From contig NZ_MVDD01000007.1 in NCBI RefSeq assembly GCF_002843315.1, forward strand, positions 62,001 to 126,000: a stretch of DNA of 64,000 bases, read 5' to 3'. Below are positions 8,484-20,400 of the stretch, piece after piece. Source of the DNA: Labilibaculum filiforme. GTDB taxonomy: Bacteria; Bacteroidota; Bacteroidia; Bacteroidales; Marinifilaceae. A program made the position numbers and the translations under genes. The number at the start of each line of letters is the position of its first letter. Positions within the stretch are counted from its first letter, which is position 1. The notes beneath the pieces are model-generated. The model had not been told where the DNA came from, did not search any database, and saw only the letters and a list, made by a program, of their open reading frames with translations.

Positions 8484-11400
8484 TTAGTAGTTGATGTAAA
8501 TGAATCCTTTCAGGGCTTTTGATCCATCTCCAAGATCAATCACATAGTAATAGGTTCCTTCCGGAATAATTTCAGATCCAACAGTTAAACTATTATCAGC
8601 TCTACCGTCCCAATTATTCTGATACCCTTTGGTACTATAAATTTTCGCACCCCAACGGTTAAAAATCATCAAAACACTATTTGGAAAATCTTTAATTCCT
8701 TTAATTACGAAGAAATCATTAATACCATCGCCATTTGGCGAGAACCCTTCTGGAATAAATACATACTCGGCACAATCATCGTAAGCATCGATGTAATCTG
8801 CGATTCCATCATTATCACAATCATCATCACCCTCTTCTTTATCTGTGAATCCGTCGTTATCGCTATCGGTATCTCTGTAATCAGGTATTCCGTCGGCATC
8901 TGTATCTATCGGAAGATTAGTACATGAATCAGAAATTTGAGCCTCATCTTCATCCGAGATTCCATCATTGTCGCTATCCAAATCCAAATAATCGGGAGTA
9001 GAATCGGAATCTGTATCTGCCGTTAAGGTTTCAATGGCATCAGGAATACTATCTTCATCCTGATCTGATATTCCAATTTCGATGGTAACCGTTGCCTGAT
9101 CGCATAATCCTTCCGGATCACAAATTTGATAAGTGATTTGATCTGTCTCGCAATAAGCACCTAAATTTGCGATGTAAGAAATACTTCCGTCCTCATTCAC
9201 AATCACATCTCCATAAATAGGATCGGTTACAATGCTTACGATTAAATCATCTCCATCAGCATCAAAATCACCATCTAAAACATCGATACGAACCTCTTCA
9301 TTATCTAGTGCATCAATTTGATCATCATCTGCTATTGGAGCGTCATTTACACCTACAATGGTAATTACTACGCTTACTTCGTTGCCATTTTCTGTACCAT
9401 CATTCAAAACGTAAGTAAAGCTTTCGTAGGCTTCCTCATCCGTATTCAAATATTCATACATCCCATTTGGATCGAACTCGTAAGTACCATCAGCATTCAA
9501 TCTTAGAATTCCGCCTCCAGACAACTGAATATTGGTTCCAACTAAAGCTGTTTCTCCATTGATTTCAACTACCGTCAACAGATCTCCATCAACATCCGAA
9601 TCGTTTGTTAATACATTACCTGTTACAACAGTATTCTCATCGGTTGAATTCACATCATCAACGCCAAGTGGAACATCATTCACAGAATTTACTGTAATGG
9701 TAATTGTTGCGGTAGATTGCTCGCCATCAGCATCTTCGAGAGTATACTCAAAAGTATCCGTTCCAAAAAAGCCTTCATCTGGAGTGTAAGTATAAGTTCC
9801 ATCGGCATTTACAACTACGGTTCCGTTGGCCGGATCGGTATTCGAAACTACTGTAACTGGTCCATCACCCAAATTTGTGTCATTATCTAATACATTAGCA
9901 CTTACTGGAGTATCCTCATCAACCGTATTGGTATCATTCACTGCAATTGGAGTATCGTTTACCGGATTAACAGTGATACTTACTGTAGCAGTATCCTGAT
10001 CGCCATCAGCATCTTCAATGGTATAGGTAAATGTATCTATTCCATTAAAATCTGGATTCGGAGTATAAATGTAAGTTCCATCAGCATTTACAACTACGGT
10101 TCCGTTTGCCGGATTGGTATTGGAGATGACAACAACTGGTGGATTAATTAAATCCTCATCATTTGAAAGTAAATCTCCACTGCTCGTTTCATCTTCGTTG
10201 ATGGTATCGAAATCGTCATTGGCAATTGGTTCGTAATCTAAAGGATCAACAACGACACTTACTGTTGCAGTCGATTCCTCACCATCTGCATCGCGCAAAG
10301 TATAGGTGAAAGAATCATCGCCAAAGTAACCTGAATTTGGTGTGTATGTAAATGTTCCGTCGGCATTCAGCACCAAAGTTCCATTTGCTGGATCGGTATT
10401 GGAAACAATTACCACTGGTGTATCTACCAATTTCTCATCATTATCGAATACATTTCCACTAATCGAAGCATCTTCTTTCAACCATAAATCATCATCAACA
10501 GCCAAAGGAGTATCATTTATCGGATCAACGGTAATAGTTACTGTTGCCGTAACGCATTCCTGAACTAAAGGTGTACTTGCATCGTCGCAAACTTGATAAG
10601 TGAACGACACAACACCAAAAAAGTCAGGATTTGGTTCGTAAGTAAATGTTCCATCCGCATTTACTAAAATTGTTCCATTCGTAGATGCGGTTCCTCCATC
10701 TGTAATTGTATAAATAAAGTCATCCGGATCACTATCAACATCAGTATCCAAACCATTTCCGTTGTTTGCTTTCAAATTACCACTCAACTGAACATCTTCA
10801 TCTGTATTGAATGAATCGTCTTGCGCTACTGGAGGATCGTTTACAGCATTAACAAATAGAGAAACTGTAGATGTACTGCTTGAATAATCAGTTCCATCAT
10901 TTCCTTTCCACGTAAAACTATCTGTTCCATCAAAATTTGGATTTGGAATGTAAACCAATTTTCCTAAATCAGCCACAGAAATAATTTGCTCATCGGTAAC
11001 GGCAACACCATCCAATTCTAAAGTTCCATTAAAAGGAAGTGATTTTATTTGAATTTCATCCAGATCATCGTAAATATCCACATCGCTAAAAACTGTTGGC
11101 TCTGTAGAAAAATCTGTTGCTGTAAAAATCACGTTACTATCTTCATCAACAGCCGGTTTTGAAAAATCTGCTACTGTCGGAATTGAATTAATATAGGTGA
11201 AACTAAAAGTAGCATTATCTGCACCATACTCCGTTCCATCTTCGCCATTCCACTCCAAATTAACAGTTCCATTTGCTCCCGGCTTAGGAGTAAACTTCAA
11301 ACCAGCCAATAAGTTGGAATAGGAATAAATTCCTAGAGTAAGAACTTCATCGGTTCCAGAGATATCAATTGTAAATACACCAAGTTCTGATAAAGGCAAA

Positions 11401-14400
11401 CTGATAATTTTCACATGTTGAAATTGTGTATCTGTTGCATCGGCATCGGAATAATAAGTCTCGAAATCGTTACGCGTAAGGGTAAAAACGACATCTTCCA
11501 GTTTCGTTCCAAAATCGTGACTAACAACTACTGGAGGTGTGTTTGTGTGCTTAATGTTAACAGTAGCATCGGTAAGCGCATAATCTATTCCGTCGGATGC
11601 GTTCCAATTGAAAGATGCTTCTTCTTCATGACCTGGATTAGGAATAAAAACTAAACCTAAACCGGCATCAATATCATCAACAAGTATCTCTTGATTAAGA
11701 GTTACAGGAACACCATTCAAATACAAGAAACCAATTATTGGATCAGGAAGAGATGTAATTTTTATTTTCACCAAAGTACTGTTCGCATTTCCATAAAGAG
11801 CATCAACATCTGAAAATTGATCTTTAAAATCTTGTGCTGAAATAGTGACAGAATTATCTTCCGGAGCATATTTACTAATATTGCCAAGTGTTGGTTTGTC
11901 CTGAACAGGATCAACAGTAATACTTACAGTTGCAGTAACACATTCCTGAACCAAAGGAGCACTTGCATCGTCGCAAACCTGATAGGTAAAAGACACAGTA
12001 CCCACAAAGTCAGGATTTGGATCGTAAGTAAATGTTCCATCAGCATTTAATAAAATAGTTCCATTCGCAGCTGCAGTGCCTCCATTAAAAACTGTATAAA
12101 TAAAGTCTGCTGGATTACTATCAATGTCAGCATCCAAACCATTTCCGTTGTCGGCTTTCAAATCACCACTTAACTGAGCATCTTCATCTGTATTGAATGA
12201 ATCATTTTGAGCTACTGGCGGATCATTTACAGCATTAACAAATAGAGAAACCGTAGCTGTACTGCTTGAATAATCCGTTCCATCATTTCCTTTCCACGTA
12301 AAACTGTCTGTTCCATTAAAATCTGGATTTGGAATGTAAACCAATTTGCCTAAATCTGCCGCATCAATAATCTGATCATTTGTAACGGCAACACCATCCA
12401 ATTCCAAACTTCCATTATTTGGAAGCGATTTAATTTGGATTTTATCCAGATCATCATGAACATCAACATCGCTAAAGACTGTTGGTTCTGTAGAAAAATC
12501 TGTAGTAGCAAAAATCACGTTGCTATCTTCATCAACAGCCGTTTTTGCAAAATCTGCTACTGTTGGAATTGAATTAATATAGGTGAAACTAAAAGTAGCA
12601 TCATCTGCACCATACTCGGTTCCATCTTCGCCATTCCATACCAAATTAACCGTTCCATTTGCTCCTGATTTAGGCGTAAACTTTAAACCAGCTAATAAAT
12701 TGGAATAGGAATAAATTCCTGGAGTTAGAACTTCATCTGTCCCGGATATATCAATTGTAAATACACCAAGGTCTGATGAAGGTAAACTCACAATTTTCAC
12801 ATGTTTAAATTGTGAATCTGTTGCATCGGCATCGGAATAATAAGTCTCGAAATTATTACGCGTAAGGGTGAAAACAACATCTTCCAGTTTCGTTCCAAAA
12901 TCGTGACTGGTAACTACTGGAGGTGTGTTGGTGTGCTTAATAGTAACAGTAGCATCGGTAGTCGCATATTCTAATCCATCGGATGCATTCCAATCGAATG
13001 AAGAGTCTCCTTCGTAACCATCATTGGGAACAAAAACTAAACCTGAACCAGTATCAATATCAGCAAGCAGAATTACCTGATTAAGAATTACGGCAACTCC
13101 ATTTAATTCTAATGTTCCGTTAGCAGGAAGGGATGTGATTTTTATTTCTACCAAAGTACTGTTCGGATTTCCATAAAGAGCATCAACATCTGAAAATTCA
13201 TCGATAAAATCTTGTGCTGAAATAGTCACAGGATTATCTTCTGGAGCATATTTACTAATATTGCCAAGTGTTGGTTTGTCCTGAACAGGATCAACAGTAA
13301 TACTTACAGTTGCAGTAACACATTCCTGAACCAAAGGAGCACTTGCATCGTCGCAAACCTGATAGGTAAAAGACACAGTACCCACAAAGTCAGGATTTGG
13401 ATCGTAAGTAAATGTTCCATCAGCATTTAATAAAATAGTTCCATTCGCAGCTGCAGTGCCTCCATTAAAAACTGTATAAATAAAGTCTGCTGGATTACTA
13501 TCAATGTCAGCATCCAAACCATTTCCGTTGTCGGCTTTCAAATCACCACTTAACTGAACATCTTCATCTGTATTGAATGAATCATTTTGAGCTGCTGGCG
13601 GATCATTTACAGCATTAACAGTTAGGGAAACGGTAGCTATACTGGTTGAATAATCAGTTCCATCATTTCCTATCCACGTAAAACTGTCTGTCCCATTAAA
13701 ATCTGGATTTGGAATGTAAACCAATTTGCCTAAATCTGCCACATCAATAATCTGATCATTTGTAACGGCAACACCATCCAATTCCAAACTTCCGTTAGTA
13801 GGAAGCGATTTGATTTGGATTTTATCCAGATCATCATGAACATCAACATCAGTAAAGACTGTTGGTTCTGTAGAAAAATCTGTAGTGGCAAAAATCACGT
13901 TATTATCTTCATCAACAGCCGTTTTTGCAAAATCTGCTACTGTTGGAATTGAATTAATATAGGTGAAACTAAAAGTAGCATCATCTGCACCATACTCTGT
14001 TCCATCTTCGGCATTCCATACCAACTCAACAATTCCATTTGCTCCTGAATTAGGAGTAAACTTTAAACCAGCTAATAAGTTAGAATAAGAATAAATCCCT
14101 GTTGTAAGAACTTCATCGGTTCCTGATATATCAATTGTAAAAGAACCAATTGTAGATGAAGGTAAACTGATAATTTTCACATGTTTAAATTGTGCATCTG
14201 TTGCATCCTCATCCGAATAGTAAGTCATGAAATCATTCCGAGTAAGGGTGAAAACAACATCTTCCAGTTTTGTTCCAAAATCGTGACTGGCAACTACTGG
14301 AGGTGTGTTTGTGTGCTTAATAGTAACAGTAGCATCGGTAGTCGCATATTCTAATCCGTCGGATGCGTTCCAATCGAATGAAGAATCTCCTTCGTATCCT

Positions 14401-17400
14401 AGATTTGGAACAAAAACCAAACCTGAACCAGTATCAATATCAGCAAGCAGAATCACATCGTTTTCGGCAACTGCAACTCCATTTAATTCTAACGTTCCAT
14501 TAGCAGGAAGAGATGTAATTATTATTTCCACCAAAGTACTATTCGGATTTCCGTAAAGAGCATCAACATCTGAGAATTCATCGATAAAATCTTGCGCCGT
14601 AATGCTCACCGGATCATCTTCAATAGCCAATTTACTAATGTTACCAACGGTTGGTTTGTCCTGAACAGGCTTAATTGTTAGGTTAACGCTTGCCGTATTG
14701 GAAGAATTAATGGTTCCATCGTTTCCTTTCCATGTAAAACTATCTGTTCCATTAAAATCTGGATTTGGAAAATATTTTAAATCATCCAAATCAGCAAGAG
14801 AAATGTTCTGTTCGTCGGTAACAACAACACCATTTAATTTTAAAGTTCCATTTGCTGGAAGTGATTTAATTTTAATTCTAGTTAGTACATCATGTACATC
14901 TACATCTGTAAAGTTATCTGTGAAATTGGAAGCGGTAAAATCAACCTGCGTATCCTCATCAACTGCCATTTTAGCAAAATCAGAAACTGTTGGAGGAGTA
15001 TTCACATAAGTGAAGCTAATTGTTGCTGGTGCTTCGGAATACTCTGTTCCATCAAAAGTATCCCATCCCAACTCTATGGTTCCATTAAAACCAGCAGCAG
15101 GTGTAAACTCAAGCTCTAAAAGCGCTTCATAAGGAATTTCCATACCAACTACCAAATTGGCAGGTGCAGTTCCATTCAACTTAAATACACCAGCAGCACT
15201 AGAAGGCAATGAAGTAATTTTCAAACTCGTAAACGGATCATCATTCACATCAATATCTGAATGGTAATCGAGAAAAAAGGACATCGGAAAAGTCACTAAT
15301 TCATCCTCCTTTTGATCTCCAAGATCGACACTTGTAAGTTGTGGTTTTGTATTAAAATATTCAATATTTATCAAAGCAACATTACTTGCATAATCAGCAT
15401 CATCAGATCCATTCCAACTAAAACTGCTCGTTCCAACAAATCCTAAGAATGGTTCAAAAACCAAGTTAGCTAAGTTTTCCTTTTCAATCTCTTGATTTAA
15501 AAGAACAGGTAAGTCATTCAATTTTAAAACCCCTGTTAAAGGATCAGGAATCTCTGTAATCTTTATTTTTTGAAAATCTGGATTTGTATTCCCTACCAAG
15601 TCAACATCCGAAAATTTATCCTCGAAGGTCGCAACATCAAAAGTTGTATTCACATCTTTATTGGTACTAAGAACAATGTCACTCACTACAGGCACATCCT
15701 GAATCTGATTAACTGTTATTGTAATACTCTCATTTACATTCGCGTAAGCATAACCATCAGAAGCATTGTAGATAAAACTTGTGTTGCCATTCCAATTCTC
15801 ATCGGGAACAAACTTTAAGTTTGCCAATTGTGCATAAGTCAGTTCCGTTCCTATTGTCGAGATTTTTGTAGTTCCTATATAAAGATCTCCATTTGCTGGA
15901 AGGCTAATAATTTTAACTTTAACAATTGTTTGGCTAGGATCTAATGAAGTATCAAAATTGGAATCAAAATCTATTTGAGTAATGGCAATATCCGTATCCT
16001 CATTCCCTGAAACACCGAAATCACTCACAATAGGAGGATTATTGAGTACACTTACCGTTTTACTAGCATTGTCGGTACAGCCTTCATAATTGGTAACCGT
16101 TAAGCCAACATTGTAATTGCTTCCAATTGTATTGTATATAATACTTGGATTTTGAGCGGCTGAAGATGTGGGTGTTCCTTCTTCAAAAGTCCATGCCCAA
16201 TCATCAATTATTCCATCGGAAGCTACATTTATTTTACTTGTTGATAAATCTGCGAAAGCAATATTATTTCCTCTTAACACTGGTGAACTTGTAATCGAAA
16301 AATCAGCATCAACTTTATAAATACTCACTTCTTTTGTAATGGATTGAACACATTGACTATTATCAGTAACCGTAAGTGTTACTGTTCTAGTTAAGCCCTC
16401 ATCAACAGCACTGTACGAGTGAGGTGCATTTTGAACAGAAGCATCATTTCCATCTCCAAAATCCCATACCCAACCCGAAATAGAATTATCTCCATTCGAA
16501 GTGGTAGCTGAACCATTAAAAGTAACATTGTCAAAAGAACAAAATTTGCTATTCACAGTCCCAGGTTCTGTTATGGTAATGGCTAAATCGGTTAAATTAT
16601 CGGGAGAAACAACTGTTATGAAAGCAGGTTTTGTAAGACTTGCTGTACATCCAAAATTAGTTGTAACCGTTAAACTAACATCGTATGTTCCTGCGGCTGT
16701 ATAAGTAAAGCTAGGATTTTTTGCATTTGAATCCTCCACGCCATCCTCATCAAAATCCCATGACCAGCTTACTATTTGATACCGATCATCGGTCAATACA
16801 GAAAGATCTGAAAATTGAAATTCCACATTTTCGCAAATATTATCACCAGATGACTTACTAAAATCAACCGTTGGTGGAGTGCTGGTATTTATTCTTCCTA
16901 AATCTTCACGTATGTATGAATAAGCACCACAGGTTCCATCATCAGTCAGAATTAAAATTGGAAGTTTTGTGCCTTTTTCCATGTAATTGTAAATGGTTGA
17001 TTTTTCGTCAACTCCAGTTGATAGCGTTTCACTTCTCGTAATTCCATTTCCAAAATCCCAAACCAAAGAAGTTACATCTTGCATATTCGAAGCAGTAAAC
17101 GTTACTTCATGATTAGGATTAGCACAACCTGTTATGTTGTTGTATGAAAAATCGCCAACCGGACCCGCAACAAAAACAGTTTGAGTGCTTGTTTTTGTAC
17201 ATCCACCAGTTAATACAACTGTTAAAGTAACATTGTAAGATCCCGGATTCACATAAAAATGCATTGGGTCCCGTTTTTCTGATATTCCACCATCTCCAAA
17301 ATCCCATGCATAAGATTCTACAACATCAACACCATCGTTAGCTCTAAATGTTGTGCTTGCAGGCGCACAACCTAAATTGATTGCATCTGGAGTAAAGCTT

Positions 17401-20400
17401 CCATCGCCATCAACAATAGTTATTTCTTTGCTAAACTCATCGGTACAACCAAGAGAACTGGTAATTTTCTGTTTCACGGTAAATGTTCCGGCAACGGAAA
17501 AAAGCAATGATTGATTAGCATCTGAAACAGTACTTATTTCATAAGAACCATTTCCATCTAAATCCCACTCGTAATTGGTTATGCTTGCAGTACCATTGGT
17601 AGTATTTGCTGTATTGGTAAATTCTACCGTCGCACCCAAACAGTAAATCTCTTTGCTTGTAGTAAAACCAGCAACTAAATTGGGCACAATAACTGAATTA
17701 CTTTCCGTAAAAGTATTTGAACAACCAAGATCATCGCTTACCAAAAGACTAACCTCAAAAACATCTTTACTTACATATGTATGTGTTGGATTTTTAAGAT
17801 TTGATGAAGCCCCATCCCCAAAATTCCATGAATAAGAATAATTGTCTGGATTGGCAGGATCGGCGCTAAATTTTGTAGTAGTATTTGTAAATGCTATTTC
17901 ATCGTTTAAACATGCCTCAAGAGGCAATTTAGTGAAGGATGCAACAGGGCCATTAATGCTTACCAAGCCATCCTTCAAAACGGGATACACACAACCATTT
18001 TCTTCTGTTACAGTCATTCGAATGCCATAAGAATCAGGAGATGCATACGTATAATCAGGATTCTCCTCATCCGAATCGATACTTCCATTATTATCGAAAT
18101 CCCATTCTACTTTATCGATACTAAAATTAGCAGATGAGTTAGCTATAATTTGATTCGTAAAGCTGATATTTGCTGGGTGACAAGCAAGCGTTTTATCTGT
18201 AACAAAATTGGGCGATGATGTAGTTACAAATATCTTTTGACTTCTTTCGTCAGTACATCCCGTATCTGGATTATAGACAGTAAGTGTAACCGTATAATCA
18301 CCTGCTACTGTATATGTAAAAGACGGATTTTCATCGGTAGAATCAACAATATTATCCCCGTTAAAATCCCATTCATAGCTTGTTCCCACAGCATCCGAAC
18401 TACTCAAATTGGTAAAGGTAAGAGTCTCGGGAACAGCACAAACTACTGTTTTAGATGCAGTAAACCTGGCAACTGGTTGTTTAATTTCAATATTAGAAAC
18501 CGTTATTGCATCGGAAGCACAACCATTATCGAAAGCGGTTACTATTAATGAATGAGAATCACTATCCTCTGTAAAAGTATGCGATATTGTTTGAGGCGAA
18601 TTTCCATCGGTAAATGCCGATGTTTTGTTTCCACCATTCGAAAAATCCCAAAACAAACTATCCGCCAAACCTGTAAAAGTAGCTGTAAAAGAAACTGCAT
18701 CATTCGCACAATCACTTGGAGGATCAGTAACATTGGTAATAATTGGTTTTTTCCCCACCTGAACCGCATCCGGTTTACTTTCAGTTAAAATACATCCATT
18801 ACTTGTTTCGATCCTAAGCTTTACATCATATTCTCCCCTTGACGCAAAAGTGTGTGAGGGATTAGAAATTGATGATTCCTCAAGCCCTTCAAATGTCCAA
18901 TTCCACGATAGTACAGCATCATTTGCAGCATCAGAATAGACAGCTTCAAAATCAACACTTAAACCTTCACAACCCATTGCTGGTGAAATAATCGAAAAAT
19001 CTACAGATTTTTCATTGATGATAACCTCTTTGGTAAAAGTTGACTCGCAAGCTTCGCTAGAAACCACGGTAAGTTTTACGGGATGCGTACCCGATGCGTT
19101 GAATTCAAAATTAGGATTTGCAAGATTACTATCTTCCACATTATCGCCATCAAAATCCCAAGAATAACTAGTAATTGTTCCTGTGCTTGCCGAAGAAGTA
19201 TTTGTAAATAGAACCTTATAGGAAGGAGCACAAGCAGCACTTAAATCGTAAGTAAAAGCAGCACTTGCACTTGATATTGCAACTATTTTACTTAGCACCA
19301 TTACACAAGCATCATTATGAGTTGCTGTAAGTGTTACTGTTTTATCTCCTGCACTAGAGAAAGTTGTAGTCGGATTTTGAGCATTAGAATCCTCTATATT
19401 ATCGCCATTAAAATCCCAAGACCAAGCAATAGCAGTCGCTGAAGATTCATCGGTAAAAGTGACCATCTGACCGGCACAATTCCCCGAAAAAGAAAAATCG
19501 GTGGTATTTCCATCGTTAAATTGAACCTGTTTAATCACTTTATTTGATAAACAGCCCTGATCCGATTTTAAGCTTAATGCTACGTCGAAAATTCCGGCTG
19601 TTGCGAAACTATGCGTATAACTCTCCGAAATTGCTTCAATACTTCCATCGTTATCAACATCCCATTGATATTCGCTAATCTGACCCGAAGCAATTGTTGC
19701 CAAGCCATCGAAGGTAACGTCTCCAAGTCCGCATGAATTATCTTTTGTAAAATTAAAATCAGCCGTAGGTATTGGGTGAACCTGAAAAACAGAAGGCTGA
19801 AATTTTGTTCCCTTACAACCAAATTCGTCGGTTACAATTAACAGTGCCCCATAGTCATTGGCACCAATACCAGACAAGCTTAATACTGGTTCTGTATCAT
19901 CAATACCAGGTAATTTTCCTTGAAAATCCCATTGATAATCTACAATATTTCCCCCATTCACTCCTCCAACAATTTTTCCATCAATGGTATAAGATTCTAC
20001 ATCCACATTATTTGCCGTTGCGCTTAATACAATATCTAAGGGTTCGCAACCAGCAGTTGTTGAAGGTGAAAAATCAGGTTCAGGATTAGGATGAATTATT
20101 ATTTCTTTACTAACAGCCAGCCCACCATTCACCGATAAACTCACGGTATACGCTCCTGGGGTAGGAAAAATTGCTGAAGGATTCTGCCCTAAAGCAGGAT
20201 CGGTTGTTACCAAAGAATTAGAATTACCAAAATCCCAAGACCATTGCGTGACTGGTTCCGGACCTGAAGTATCCGTAAATGTTGCTGTTCCATTACCACA
20301 TTGACTGGACAATGCAATTGAAAAATCGGCCGTTTGGCTAAATCCCCCCAAAGGGATTAATAAAAAGAAAATCAAAGAAAAAGCAGACACTTTTCTCTTT

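Noticed and set aside
10520-14665. Regularly repeated DNA that could suggest a CRISPR array or tandem mobile elements
   Set aside because: The repeat unit is 1380 bases, in frame, and codes for recognisable cadherin-like and VCBS domains; there are no short repeats with unique spacers and no transposase.
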